Positions 42,471 to 52,335 are shown, numbered from the stretch's first letter. The stretch: 64,000 nucleotides of DNA from Bog-756 sp050014755 (GCA_050014755.1 JBEKCS010000001.1:1-64000), one strand, 5' to 3'. Notes: a model not told the origin generated them from the letters alone. Translations and numbers: made by a program.

Positions 42471-43043
42471 ATGGGAAGACACCGGTCGAGATGGCGCCTG
42501 CGGGCTGTTGCGGCCCTGGCGGTCACGGCCGTCGCCCTCGGCCTCTCCGGATGCGGCGGCTCCACCGCGGCCCCGGCGACCACGGGGGCGCCGACGACCC
42601 CGACGACGACATCGACGACGGCGCCCGCCGACGCCGCGACATGTACGTACCGGCCTCCGCCGGCCCCGGTTCCGGTGCGCCCCGGCCTCTCCGCCGTCCT
42701 CGTCCCGCCGGGGTCGTCCGTGGCCACCCTGTGCCACTACTCGGGGGTGGGCCAGTCGGGAGGGACGATCGTGCTGCAGCGGTCGCGGGCGGTGTCCGGC
42801 ACGTCCCTCGCCGCCCTGGTCGCCTTCCTCGACTCGACCCGATGGAAGGCGGTGACCAGCACGAGTGTGTACAGCTGCCCCATGTGGAACGGCGCCACCG
42901 AACTGGTCCTGTTCGTCTATCCGTCCGGCCCGGACGTGTCCGTCTCGGCCGACATCGGCGGATGCGGGTTCGCCACCAACGGCGCCCTCACGGTCGCCGG
43001 GTACGCCATCGGCCAGCACCTGGCCGCACTGGACGACGCCTGA
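42471..43043 (+). CDS. Hypothetical lipoprotein
   Basis: A 190-residue protein with an Arg-rich N-terminus, hydrophobic signal segment and lipobox LSGC (Cys at about residue 30), then a Thr/Pro linker. The mature domain has four further cysteines (ATCTY, ATLCHYSG, YSCPMW, GGCGFA) that could form disulphides. Exported and lipid-anchored; function unknown. Confidence 0.75.
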   Translation: MGRHRSRWRLRAVAALAVTAVALGLSGCGGSTAAPATTGAPTTPTTTSTTAPADAATCTYRPPPAPVPVRPGLSAVLVPPGSSVATLCHYSGVGQSGGTIVLQRSRAVSGTSLAALVAFLDSTRWKAVTSTSVYSCPMWNGATELVLFVYPSGPDVSVSADIGGCGFATNGALTVAGYAIGQHLAALDDA

Positions 43044-43112
43044 CCGGCCGGGTGGCGGGGACGGGCTGCCCGATGCCGCTCGCGGTCCGGCGGCTGGTTC
43101 AATGGGCGGTTC

Positions 43113-44099
43113 ATGGCCACGTCCCGCAACCCGACCAAGCAGCGGGTCGCGGCGCAGGCCCGTGCCATGCGCCGCCGACGGAGGCTGCTGGTGCTCGTGC
43201 CGCTCGGGGTGGTGGCCCTGGCCCTCGCCGTGTCGACGACGTGGTACGCCATCGACCGGTCCCCGTCGTCGGCCGCCGACGACGGCGTGGCCCTCGACCC
43301 CTCGGCTTTTTCGCCGGGAGCGTGCGTCGCCTACCCACCGACGTCCGGCGACCGCCACCTCACCGTCTTCCTCGACGCCGGCCACGGGGGGATCGACCCT
43401 GGGGCGGTGGGCACCACCTCGTCGGGTGAGACCGTCGACGAGGCGACGGAGACCCTGCCCGTGGAGCTCGACACGGCCAGCCTGCTCCGCAGCCGCGGGT
43501 ACCGGGTCGTGGTGTCCCGGACGACCGACTCGTCCGTGGTGCGCCTGACGCCGGCCGACCTGTCCGACAGCGTGCTCAGCCTGCAGGGTGCCCACGACGA
43601 CGTCGCCGCACGCGCCCAGTGCGCAAACATGGCCGGGGCGAACATCCTCGTGGGCGTCTACTTCGACAGCGGCCCTGGCCCCGAGAACGGCGGCAGCGTG
43701 ACCACCTACGACGCGGTCCGACCGTTCAGCGCCGCCAACCTCCGCCTGGCCACCCTGGTGCAGAACGACGTGCTGGCCGCCATGAACGCCCAGGGGTGGA
43801 GGATCCCCGACGACGGCGTGGAGCCGGACTCGCAGGAAGGGTCGATCGTACCGACGTCGTCGGACAGTCCGCTCGCCGTCGGTGCCGCCACCTACGGCCA
43901 CGTGCTCCTCCTCGGCCCGGCGATGGCCGGGTACTTCTCGACCCCCAGCCAGATGCCGGGCGCACTCGTCGAGCCGCTCTTCATCACCGATCCCTTCGAG
44001 GGGAGTCTGGCCGCGAGTGGACGGGGTCAGCGGGTGATCGCACAGGGACTGGCGACGGCCATCGACCAGTACTTCGCGCCGGCGCACACGTCGGGCTGA
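43113..44099 (+). CDS. N-acetylmuramoyl-L-alanine amidase-like protein (Amidase_3), second zinc His missing
   Basis: The 328-residue protein has one N-terminal membrane anchor (about 24-46) and an Amidase_3 domain. The first zinc His is present (H91 in VFLDAGHGGIDPGA), Glu candidates are E110/E113, and the catalytic Glu is E287 (ALVEPLFIT). The expected SIHAN, which supplies the other zinc His, reads GVYFD, so that ligand is Y183. It may bind peptidoglycan without cutting it, or use a shifted ligand. It sits next to a lipoprotein gene on the same strand. Confidence 0.82.
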   Translation: MATSRNPTKQRVAAQARAMRRRRRLLVLVPLGVVALALAVSTTWYAIDRSPSSAADDGVALDPSAFSPGACVAYPPTSGDRHLTVFLDAGHGGIDPGAVGTTSSGETVDEATETLPVELDTASLLRSRGYRVVVSRTTDSSVVRLTPADLSDSVLSLQGAHDDVAARAQCANMAGANILVGVYFDSGPGPENGGSVTTYDAVRPFSAANLRLATLVQNDVLAAMNAQGWRIPDDGVEPDSQEGSIVPTSSDSPLAVGAATYGHVLLLGPAMAGYFSTPSQMPGALVEPLFITDPFEGSLAASGRGQRVIAQGLATAIDQYFAPAHTSG

Positions 44100-44124
44100 T
44101 CAGCCCCGGTCCGCGGTCGGACGC

Positions 44125-44736
44125 TCAACGGGGCTCGCGGAAGGCGTCGACCACCATCGCCGTCAGCGTGTCGGGGTCGGCCTCGTGCAGTTCGTCGAAC
44201 CAGCCGAGCGATCGTCCGAGGGCGACGCCGAGGAGCGCGGCCACCGCCACCTGGGCCCGCAGGGTCGGCCGGTCGATGCCGGCGTCCCCGTACCCGGCGG
44301 CGACGGGCTCCACCATGCGCCGGACGAGGCGCGTCTTGGCCGCCTCCCGGATCTCCTCGGAGGCGTCGTGGCGCACCAGCGCCTGCAGGGTCGGGCCCGG
44401 TCCGAGGCGAGCCGTCCGGTCGAGGACCACCCCGACTACCTGGGCCAGGTCGGCGAAGGGCGCGTCGACCTGGCCTGCCTCGACGGCGCCGTCGCCCCCG
44501 TCGAGCCGTTCGGCGGCCACCGCGGCCAGGTACAGGTCGGCCTTCGAGCCGAAGTAGCGGGCGATGAGCGCGGGGTCGACGCCGGCGGCCTCGCCGATCT
44601 CCCGGGTGGTGGTCCGCTCGTATCCCTTCTGTCCGAACAGGTCCTGTGCCGCCGCCAGCAGTGCGAGACGGGTGGCGCCGGCGTTGCGGCCGCGCCGCGC
44701 CGCGCTGGCCCCGGCGGCCTCCCGGGTCCCGGTCAC
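44125..44736 (-). CDS. TetR-family repressor
   Basis: The 203-residue protein has a TetR DNA-binding domain (about 20-65; TTREIGEAAGVDPALIARYFGSK). GTG start overlaps the stop of the upstream MFS gene by 4 nt, so it is the second gene of that operon. It probably binds the dyad at 46326-46341 upstream of the MFS gene. Confidence 0.9.
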   Translation of the reverse strand: MTGTREAAGASAARRGRNAGATRLALLAAAQDLFGQKGYERTTTREIGEAAGVDPALIARYFGSKADLYLAAVAAERLDGGDGAVEAGQVDAPFADLAQVVGVVLDRTARLGPGPTLQALVRHDASEEIREAAKTRLVRRMVEPVAAGYGDAGIDRPTLRAQVAVAALLGVALGRSLGWFDELHEADPDTLTAMVVDAFREPR

Positions 44737-46274
44737 GGCCGCCTTCCCCCGTCGTCGAGGTCGAGTTCGTCGGCGAGCATCGCCCCTCCCGCCTCGAGCA
44801 GGGCTTCCTCCTCCATGCGGACCTCGGTGTCGTCGAGTCCCTCCGCACGGGGGACGGTGGTCGGTGACGCCGTGGTGCCCGGAAGCACGAAGCTGAGCAC
44901 GGCGGTGAGCACGCCGAGGCCGGTCGAGACGAGCAGGACGACCCGGAACCCGGTCACGTCGGGGTAGGTGTGCCCGGTGCTCGTGTTGGCCAACAGGACG
45001 GCGGCGCCCAGGGCCGAGCCGATGGACAGCCCGATGTTCCGGAGGACCTGGTAGAGACCGGTGGCGCTACCCGTCTCGGACGCGGGGACCGCCCGGACGA
45101 TGAACCCGGGCATGGCCGCGAACGTGAAACCGATCCCGAGCCCGACGATCCCCATGGTCACGAACGCCTGCCACAGCGATCCGTGTTCCAGGGCGAAGTA
45201 GGTGGCGGCGGACCCGAACACCAAGGCGCCGAGGGGGATCATGCTCCTCAGCCCGAACCGGCGCTCGTAGGGGACGAGGAGCCGGCTGGCCAGGAAGGTT
45301 CCGGCCGACAGGGGCACCAGCACGCATCCCGAGACGACGACCGAGGCGCCGAACCCGAAGCCGGAGGACGGGGGGATCTGGACGAACTCGACGACGATGG
45401 GCACCACCAGGTACATCGACATGCTCATGAGGAACCCGGACACGTCGGCCATCAGGACCGACCGGTTCGTCAGGTGGTGGAGGTTGACCAGCGGGTGCTC
45501 GCACCGGAGCTCGAAGGGGATCCACACGGCCAGCACCACCACGCACGAGCCGATGAGGCCGAGGGCGGTCGGCGAGCCCCAGCCCCAGCTGCCGCCCTCG
45601 CTGAGCACGACGGAGACCCCGGTGACGGCCAGGCTGAGCAGGACGGCACCGCCGATGTCGAACCGTGCCGGGACGGCGGGCGAACGCGAGGGGAGCACCA
45701 CGACGGCGCAGGCCAGGGCGGAGCCCACCACGATGGCGCCGAACCAGTAGGCGGCGTGGACGCCGAACAGTTCGGCGACGGCAGAGGTGATCGGGTAGCC
45801 CAGCCCGGCACCGATGGCGGTGGACACCGACAGGGTGGCCACGGCCCGGCCCGTCGTGACACGGTCGAGGTTGCGTCGGGCGATGGCCATGTTGACCGGG
45901 AGGAGGCCCATGCCCACCCCCTGCATGCCGCGACCGATCACCAGTACGACGAACGACGTCGAGACGGCGGCCAGCACGCAGCCGGCCAGGACCACCGCCA
46001 GGGTGACGGTGATGACAGCGCGCTGGCGTGAGCCGTCCGCCAACCGGCCCATGACCGGTGTGGCCAGCGCCCCGCTGAGCAGGGCGGCGGTGAGGACCCA
46101 CTGCGCGGTGCTGAGCGGGACGTGGTCGATGCGGGCGACCGTCGGGATGAGGGGCGCGCCGAGGCTGCTCACCACGGCCACCACCAATCCCACGAACACC
46201 AGGGTGGGGACCAGGAGGGTCGGGCGGCGGGCGTACCCCGGGGCACCGACGCCCGGGGTGGCCTCGGTCACCAC
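44733..46274 (-). CDS. MFS transporter, DHA2-like (14-TMS)
   Basis: The 513-residue transporter has 14 membrane segments. Motif A is MGRLADGSRQRAVI and motif C-like STAIGAGLGYPITSA; TMS 1 lacks the usual LDxTIVN acidic motif (SSLGAPLIPTVARI), so the substrate range may differ from classical drug pumps. GTG start (46274 or 46271). Followed by an overlapping TetR gene. Confidence 0.88.
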   Translation of the reverse strand: MVTEATPGVGAPGYARRPTLLVPTLVFVGLVVAVVSSLGAPLIPTVARIDHVPLSTAQWVLTAALLSGALATPVMGRLADGSRQRAVITVTLAVVLAGCVLAAVSTSFVVLVIGRGMQGVGMGLLPVNMAIARRNLDRVTTGRAVATLSVSTAIGAGLGYPITSAVAELFGVHAAYWFGAIVVGSALACAVVVLPSRSPAVPARFDIGGAVLLSLAVTGVSVVLSEGGSWGWGSPTALGLIGSCVVVLAVWIPFELRCEHPLVNLHHLTNRSVLMADVSGFLMSMSMYLVVPIVVEFVQIPPSSGFGFGASVVVSGCVLVPLSAGTFLASRLLVPYERRFGLRSMIPLGALVFGSAATYFALEHGSLWQAFVTMGIVGLGIGFTFAAMPGFIVRAVPASETGSATGLYQVLRNIGLSIGSALGAAVLLANTSTGHTYPDVTGFRVVLLVSTGLGVLTAVLSFVLPGTTASPTTVPRAEGLDDTEVRMEEEALLEAGGAMLADELDLDDGGRRP

Positions 46275-46325
46275 GGCCGGTCCCGTCGGACGGGCCGTTC
46301 ACGACGGAACGGGGGGTCACCATAA

Positions 46326-46341
46326 GTCATCACTTGATGAC
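46326..46341. promoter_or_regulatory. TetR-type operator upstream of the MFS gene
   Basis: Perfect dyad GTCATCA-CT-TGATGAC, 52 nt before the MFS start, in an AT-rich gap. Confidence 0.65.
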
Positions 46342-46481
46342 ATCCTAACCGGTCCCGCCCGTCGACGGGAGATCCGCCGGCGCGGTCACCGTCGATTCGG
46401 GCTGGCGGATACCCCGGTCGATCGGGCGATACCCATTAGGTTGAGCGGAGTCGTCCGGTCGTCCGAGAGAACGGGGCACGT

Positions 46482-47549
46482 GTGGCACGGGTCAACTTCG
46501 ACGGCGTGACCAAGGTGTTCGAGGGCGCCGTGGCGGTGGACCGGCTCTCGCTCGACGTCCACGACGGCGAGCTCCTGGTCCTCCTCGGCCCGTCGGGGTG
46601 CGGGAAGACGACGGCACTCCGGATGGTGGCCGGCCTCGAGGATCCGACGGACGGGACGGTGTCCATCGGTGACGTGGTCGTCAACGACGTGGAGCCGAAG
46701 GACCGTGACGTCGCCATGGTGTTCCAGTCCTACGCGCTCTATCCCCACATGACGCTGCGTCGCAACATCGAATTCCCACTCCGCCAGCAGCGCCTCCCGG
46801 CGGACGAGCGGGCCCGGCGGGTGGACGAGGCGGCGGCCACCCTCGGTCTGGGCGACCTGCTCGAGCGCAAGCCCGGACAGCTCTCGGGTGGGCAGCGCCA
46901 GCGGGTGGCCCTGGCCCGGGCCATCGTGCGCGACCCCAAGGTCTTCCTCATGGACGAGCCGCTCTCCAATCTCGACGCGACCCTGCGCATCCAGACCCGG
47001 GCCGACATCGTGTCGCTGCAGCGGCGCCTGGGTACGACGACCATCTATGTCACCCACGATCAGGTCGAGGCCATGACCATGGGCCACCGGATCGCCGTCA
47101 TGCGGGAGGGGCGGCTCCAGCAGGTCGCCGCCCCCCAGGACCTCTACGAACGACCGGCCAACACGTTCGTCGCCTCGTTCCTGGGCAGTCCGGGCATGAG
47201 CCTGGTGTCGGCGCTGGTCTCGGGCGGCGTGGCGTCGGTCGACGGTGTGGCGATCGAGAGGCAGGGCGGCCCGGTCCGGCTCCCGGACGGACCGGTCACC
47301 CTCGGGATCCGTCCCGAGTCGGCGTCACTCGGGACCACCGGCATCCCGGCGTCGGTGACCCTGGTGGAGCAGCTCGGTGCCGAGACCCATGTGATCTGTA
47401 CCCTGCGCGACGGGACCCGGGTGGTCGTCCGGCGGGGCCGACGCGAGGCCAGACCGGACCTCGGCGAGGCGGTGGCCATCACCGTCGACCCCGGCGGCAC
47501 GCACTTCTTCGACGCCGAGACGGGCGAGCGGCTCGAGGTCGACCGGTGA
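46482..47549 (+). CDS. ugpC: ABC importer ATPase, MsmK/UgpC family
   Basis: The 355-residue ATPase has Walker A (GPSGCGKTTA), signature LSGGQRQRVALARA, Walker B (VFLMDEPLSNLD), H-loop (THDQVEAMT) and a C-terminal OB/TOBE regulatory domain typical of carbohydrate and glycerol-3-phosphate importers. It drives the two permeases encoded downstream. GTG start; permease gene overlaps its stop by 4 nt (GTGA). Name reflects family; substrate is not proven. Confidence 0.9.
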   Translation: MARVNFDGVTKVFEGAVAVDRLSLDVHDGELLVLLGPSGCGKTTALRMVAGLEDPTDGTVSIGDVVVNDVEPKDRDVAMVFQSYALYPHMTLRRNIEFPLRQQRLPADERARRVDEAAATLGLGDLLERKPGQLSGGQRQRVALARAIVRDPKVFLMDEPLSNLDATLRIQTRADIVSLQRRLGTTTIYVTHDQVEAMTMGHRIAVMREGRLQQVAAPQDLYERPANTFVASFLGSPGMSLVSALVSGGVASVDGVAIERQGGPVRLPDGPVTLGIRPESASLGTTGIPASVTLVEQLGAETHVICTLRDGTRVVVRRGRREARPDLGEAVAITVDPGGTHFFDAETGERLEVDR

Positions 47550-48475
47550 CGGTGCCGGACCTCGTCCCTCTGGTTGTCCCCCGACACCGGTTCTCGCGGC
47601 GGCACCGCGAGTGGGGCCTCGCCTACCTGCTCCTTCTACCCGCGGTGGCGGTCTTCGGGGTATTCACCTACTACCCGTTCCTCAAGAACTTCAAGCTGGC
47701 CCTCTACCAGAACCCGCCGTACCCGGGGCTCCCGTCGCACTACGTGGGCCTCCGCCAGGTCGAGTCGGTCCTGTCCTCGACCGAGTTCCACCAGAGCCTG
47801 GTGTCCACCCTGCTCTATGTGGTGATGGTCGTGCCGGTCGGCCTGATGGGCGGGCTCCTGCTGGCGCTCGCCGCCCATCGGGCCATCCGCGGGATGGCCG
47901 TGTTCCGGCTGCTCTTCTCCTCGACGGTGGTCAGCTCGGTGGCGGTTGCCGCCGTCGTGTTCGGGACCCTCATGGACCCCGTCGTGGGCCTGTTGCCGTG
48001 GCTCGGGATCAACCCGCACCCGGCCATCTTGGAGAATCCGACGTGGGCGCTGCCCGCCGTCTCGCTGATCGCCGTGTGGCAGTTCCTCGGACTCTCGTTC
48101 ATCATCATGACGGCCGGCCTCCAGTCCCTCCCCGACGAGATCCTCGAGGCGGCCCGGCTCGACGGCGCCGGCGGGTGGACCATGCTCTGGCGGATGACGG
48201 TGCCGCTCCTGTCGCCGACCCTCTTCTTCGGCCTCGTCGTCGGGACCATCTACGCCTTCCAGAGCTTCGGCCAGATCGACATCCTGATCGGCCCCCAGAA
48301 CTCGCAGTTCACCCACACCAACGTGCTCCTGTACTACGTGTACCAGGCGCTCTCGATCCAGGACGACCCGGGCGTGGCCGCCGTGCTCTCGATCGTCCTG
48401 TTCGCCATCTTGTTGGTCTTCACCCTGGCCCAGCTCCGCTTCCTCGAACGGAGGGTGACCTATGGCGGTCGTTGA
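47546..48475 (+). CDS. ugpA: ABC importer permease, UgpA/MalF-like
   Basis: The 309-residue protein has six membrane segments and the EAA coupling motif EAARLDGAGGWTMLWRMTVP near residue 200. It forms half of the translocation pore. GTG start within the ATPase stop; the second permease overlaps its end by 14 nt. Confidence 0.88.
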   Translation: MTVPDLVPLVVPRHRFSRRHREWGLAYLLLLPAVAVFGVFTYYPFLKNFKLALYQNPPYPGLPSHYVGLRQVESVLSSTEFHQSLVSTLLYVVMVVPVGLMGGLLLALAAHRAIRGMAVFRLLFSSTVVSSVAVAAVVFGTLMDPVVGLLPWLGINPHPAILENPTWALPAVSLIAVWQFLGLSFIIMTAGLQSLPDEILEAARLDGAGGWTMLWRMTVPLLSPTLFFGLVVGTIYAFQSFGQIDILIGPQNSQFTHTNVLLYYVYQALSIQDDPGVAAVLSIVLFAILLVFTLAQLRFLERRVTYGGR

Positions 48476-49343
48476 GCACGCCTCTGCGCCCGAATCGACG
48501 GATGCGGCCCCGCCCCGCCGCCGCCGGCGCCGTGCGAGGCTGGTACTCCGGTACGCCCTGTTGACCATCGGCGCCGTCATCGTCCTGTTCCCGCTGTACA
48601 TGGCGGCGGTCAACTCGTTGCTGGCGCCGAGCCAGATCGCCCACCAGCCGCCGCCGTTCTTCCCCGTCCACCCCGAGTGGGGGACCTACACGAGGGCGTG
48701 GACGGAAGGCGATCTCGGGATCTACCTCCGCAACTCGGCCATCCAGACGTCGGTGATCGTGGTGGGTCAGATGATCACCTCGGTGCTGGCCGCCTACGCC
48801 TTCGCCTTCCTCGAGTTCCCGTTCAAACGGACCCTGTTCTTCGTGTTCCTGATGACCCTGATGATCCCGTTCGAGGTCACCATCACCACCAACCTGTCGA
48901 CCATCTCGTCACTCGGGTGGTTCAACACCTTCCCGGGTCTGACCGTCCCGTTCCTGGCGACCGGCTTCGGGACGTTCCTCCTCCGCCAGTCCTTCCTCCA
49001 GATCCCCCGCGACCTGCGCGAGGCCGCGCAGCTCGACGGCTACGGCCATGTCCGATTCCTCTGGTCGGTCGCCGTCCCGATGGCCCGTCCGGCGCTGGCC
49101 GCCCTCGGGGTGTTCAGCTTCCTCGGGGCGTGGAACCAGTACCTGTGGCCCCTCCTGGTGACCGGCGACGACAATTCCGTGCGCACCGTCCAGATCGGGC
49201 TCAAACAGCTTCTCAACACCCAGCTGGACCAGATCAACGTGTCGCTGGCCGGCACGGTGATCGCCGTCGCCCCGCTGCTGATCCTGTTGGTGGTGTTCCA
49301 GAAGCAGCTGGTGCGCAGCCTGACGTCCGGTGCCGTCAAGTAG
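48462..49343 (+). CDS. ugpE: ABC importer permease, UgpE/MalG-like
   Basis: The 293-residue protein has six membrane segments and the EAA motif EAAQLDGYGHVRFLWSVAVP. Together with the preceding permease it forms the pore of a carbohydrate-type importer. Confidence 0.88.
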   Translation: MAVVEHASAPESTDAAPPRRRRRRARLVLRYALLTIGAVIVLFPLYMAAVNSLLAPSQIAHQPPPFFPVHPEWGTYTRAWTEGDLGIYLRNSAIQTSVIVVGQMITSVLAAYAFAFLEFPFKRTLFFVFLMTLMIPFEVTITTNLSTISSLGWFNTFPGLTVPFLATGFGTFLLRQSFLQIPRDLREAAQLDGYGHVRFLWSVAVPMARPALAALGVFSFLGAWNQYLWPLLVTGDDNSVRTVQIGLKQLLNTQLDQINVSLAGTVIAVAPLLILLVVFQKQLVRSLTSGAVK

Positions 49344-49400
49344 GCACCGGCGCCGACCCCCCACCCTCGCATCGCCGGGCATCCGTGCTACAACCAGTGC

Positions 49401-50822
49401 ATGGGTGCCCAACGATCCCGCGCCGTCGCCGTCCTCGCACCGCTCGGAGCAGTGGCCCTTCTTCTGGCCGCGTGCTCCTCCTCCTCGTCCTCCTCCTCGT
49501 CGCCGACCACCGCAGCCACGACCTCCTCCTCGTCGTCGTGCTCCCCGGCGGCCCTCGACCACGTCACGTCGCCGGTCACCGTCACCGTCTGGGAGTCGAT
49601 GCCCCGGGCCAACGGCCAGACCCTGCAGTCCCTGACCGACACCTTCAACGCCTCGCAGTCCAAGGTCCACGTCAACCTGGTCGACCAGACCAGCTACGAC
49701 GACACCTGGCAGAAGTACCAGGCGGGCCTCACCGACGGCCAGCTGCCCGATGTCGTCCAGCTCCAGGACACCGACACCCAGGGCGCGATCGACTCCCAGT
49801 CGATCCAGCCGGTGCAGAACTGCATGACCGGGTTCCATTACTCGGTGGGCGACCTGCTGCCCCGGGCCCTCGCCTACTGGAACGTCGGCGGCGTACAGCA
49901 GGCCATGCCGTTCGCCGTCTCCGGCCCGGTCCTCTATTACAACAAGCTCGCCTTCCAGAAGGCGGGCCTCGACCCTGACAAGCCGCCGGCCACCCTGGCC
50001 CAACTCGTCGCCGACGCCAAGATCCTCAAGGATGCCGGGCAGGGCGGCATGGGCCTCAAGCTCGATCCGTGGTACGTGGAGACCGAGCTGGCCACGGCCG
50101 ACCAGCTGTTCGTGAACAACCACAACGGTCGGTCCGGACGGGCCACCGAGGCGTTGTTCGACACCCCCACCGGTGTCCAGGTCTTCTCCGACCTCGATCA
50201 GCTGGTCTCCTCCGGCGACGCCGACACCAACTCGGCCAACGGCGCCGACGACTACGACAATCTCCTCGGCGTCGGTTCGGGCAAGTACGCCATGACCGTC
50301 GACACGTCGGCCGCTCTCGGCACGATCGAGGAGCTGCTCAGCCAGTACCCGAACGTGCAGCTCGGTGTGTCCCACCTGCCGACGTTGCAGGCGAGCCCGA
50401 CCGGCGGCGTCGAGCCCGGGGGCAGTGCGCTGTGGATCTCCAAGAGGGCATCGGCGGCCGAGCAGGCGGCGTCGTGGGAGTACGTCGCCTTCCTCGACTC
50501 CACGTCGTCACAGACCACCTGGTCGGCCGGCACCGGCTACATACCGCTACGGACCTCCTCGGCCGACTCGCCGACGATCCAGAAGCTGTGGGCCACCAGT
50601 CCCCAGTTCGAGGTGGCTTACACCCAGCTGACCAGCGGCATCGAGTCCCCGGCGACCGCCGGCGGGGTGCTCGGTCCCTACGACGACGTGCGGACGGCCA
50701 TCGTCGAGGCGGAGGAATCGATGTTCACCAACGGCGTATCGCCGACCGCCGCGCTCGCCCGGGCGAAAGCGGCCACCGACATGTTGATCGCCAACTACAA
50801 CCAGCGGATCGGCGCCGGCTGA
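49401..50822 (+). CDS. ugpB: ABC importer solute-binding lipoprotein (family 1, UgpB-like)
   Basis: The 473-residue protein has a signal peptide with lipobox LLAAC (C25), a Ser/Thr-rich tether, and a type-I-like substrate-binding fold (VTVTVWESMPRANGQTLQSL, AVSGPVLYYNKLAF, SALWISKRASA). It captures substrate outside the cell for the upstream permeases. Family members bind sugars or glycerol-3-phosphate; the substrate cannot be told here. Confidence 0.87.
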   Translation: MGAQRSRAVAVLAPLGAVALLLAACSSSSSSSSSPTTAATTSSSSSCSPAALDHVTSPVTVTVWESMPRANGQTLQSLTDTFNASQSKVHVNLVDQTSYDDTWQKYQAGLTDGQLPDVVQLQDTDTQGAIDSQSIQPVQNCMTGFHYSVGDLLPRALAYWNVGGVQQAMPFAVSGPVLYYNKLAFQKAGLDPDKPPATLAQLVADAKILKDAGQGGMGLKLDPWYVETELATADQLFVNNHNGRSGRATEALFDTPTGVQVFSDLDQLVSSGDADTNSANGADDYDNLLGVGSGKYAMTVDTSAALGTIEELLSQYPNVQLGVSHLPTLQASPTGGVEPGGSALWISKRASAAEQAASWEYVAFLDSTSSQTTWSAGTGYIPLRTSSADSPTIQKLWATSPQFEVAYTQLTSGIESPATAGGVLGPYDDVRTAIVEAEESMFTNGVSPTAALARAKAATDMLIANYNQRIGAG

Positions 50823-50849
50823 TCCTGCTGGATGCCCGCGGACCGTGCG

Positions 50850-52328
50850 TCAGACCGGGGTGACGTGGGCCGCCTTCGCCGCCGGATTGGACAGCACCAT
50901 GCCGTCGTCGACCGGACCGTGGCGAAGGAGCCAGGTGTCCCGGAGGTAGTTCTGGTGGAGTCGCCACGGGGTGCTCACCCCCTGCTTCGGAAGGCCGGCC
51001 ACCGCCCGCGTCACGTAACCGGAGGAGAAGTCGATGAACGGCTCGGTGGAGAGCGACGGGTCCGGTGCCGTCGGGGTGCACTGGCGGACGCGTCGCTCGT
51101 CCATGGTGGCGAGTAACCGGCAGACGTACTCGGCGGTCAGGTCGGCCTTGAGGGTCCACGACGCGTTGGTGTAACCGAAGGTCGCCGCCAGGTTGGGCAC
51201 TCCGCAGAGCATGATCCCCTTGTAGGCCACGGTGTCCCCCAGTTCGACCGGAACCCCGTCGACGTCGAGCCGGATACCGCCGAGGAACACCATGTCGAGG
51301 CCGGTGGCCGTCACCACGATGTCGGCCGCCAGCTCGGCCCCCGAGGCGAGGAGGATCCCGTGCTCGGTGAACGTGTCGATGGTGTCGGTCACCACCTCGG
51401 CCCGACCGTCGGAGATGGCCCGGAACAGGTCGCCGTCGGGCACGAGGCACAGCCGCTGGTCCCACGGGTCGTAGCGCGGGGTGAAGTGGGTATCGACGTC
51501 GTAGCCGGCGGGGAGCGCCTCGACCACGCCCTTGCGGATCCCCTTCTTGACCATCTCCGGTGCCCGTCGGCTCAGTTGGAAGCTGAGCTGGGTCAGGAGG
51601 ACGTTCTTCCACCGGATGACCGCGTGGGCGGTCTGTGCCGGCAGGTGGCGGCGGATGGCGTCGGCGATCGGGTCCGTCGCCGGCCGGGCCACGATGTAGG
51701 TGGGCGAGCGCTGGAGCATGGTCACATGGGCCGCCTCCCCGGCCAGCGCCGGCACCAGGGTCACCGCGGTCGCACCGCTCCCGATGACCACGACCCGCTT
51801 GCCGGCCCAGACCAGATCCTCCGGCCAGTGCTGGGGGTGGACCACGGGACCGGTGAAGCGGTCCTCGCCGGCGAACCGAGGCCGGTAGCCCTCGTCGTAG
51901 CGGTAGTAGCCGGTGTTCCCCCACAGGAATCCGCACGTCACCTGCTCGTGTTCGCCGGTGTCGGTGTGCTCGACGTCCACCGTCCACCGCGCGTCGCTGG
52001 TCGACCACGAGGCCGCCACCGCCCTGCGCCGGTAGACCACCTTCTCGTCGATCCGGTGGGTGCGGGCCGTCGATCGGATGTAGGCCAGTATCGAGGGCCC
52101 CTCGGCGATGGTCTCGGCCCCGATCCACGGCTCGAACGAGTAGCCGAGGGTGAACATGTCGGAGTCGGACCGGACGCCGGGATAGCGGAAGAGGTCCCAC
52201 GTCCCGCCCATCACCTCCCGGGCCTCGAGGATGGCGTACCCGGTGCCCGGGCGCTCGGCCTCCAGATGACAGGCGGCCCCGACGCCGGACAGGCCCGCGC
52301 CGAGGATCAGCACGTCGACGTGGTCCAC
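50850..52328 (-). CDS. Baeyer-Villiger-type flavin monooxygenase, EthA-like
   Basis: The 492-residue protein has two Rossmann motifs (ILGAGLSGVGAACHL for FAD, VIGSGATAV for NADPH) and the BVMO fingerprint FTGPVVHPQHWP between them. Segments LFRYPGVRSDSDMFTLGYSF and GYTNASWTLKADL are very close to mycobacterial EthA. It would insert oxygen next to ketones; EthA also activates thioamide prodrugs, but that cannot be assumed here. The GTG start follows a -10 (TAGACT) by 7 nt, suggesting a leaderless mRNA. Convergent with ugpB. Confidence 0.93.
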   Translation of the reverse strand: MDHVDVLILGAGLSGVGAACHLEAERPGTGYAILEAREVMGGTWDLFRYPGVRSDSDMFTLGYSFEPWIGAETIAEGPSILAYIRSTARTHRIDEKVVYRRRAVAASWSTSDARWTVDVEHTDTGEHEQVTCGFLWGNTGYYRYDEGYRPRFAGEDRFTGPVVHPQHWPEDLVWAGKRVVVIGSGATAVTLVPALAGEAAHVTMLQRSPTYIVARPATDPIADAIRRHLPAQTAHAVIRWKNVLLTQLSFQLSRRAPEMVKKGIRKGVVEALPAGYDVDTHFTPRYDPWDQRLCLVPDGDLFRAISDGRAEVVTDTIDTFTEHGILLASGAELAADIVVTATGLDMVFLGGIRLDVDGVPVELGDTVAYKGIMLCGVPNLAATFGYTNASWTLKADLTAEYVCRLLATMDERRVRQCTPTAPDPSLSTEPFIDFSSGYVTRAVAGLPKQGVSTPWRLHQNYLRDTWLLRHGPVDDGMVLSNPAAKAAHVTPV

Positions 52329-52335
52329 TCGGACG

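Noticed and set aside
49480..49560. Ser-rich codon run in the solute-binding protein as a frameshift-prone repeat
   Set aside because: It is a normal low-complexity lipoprotein tether after the lipobox and the frame is intact.
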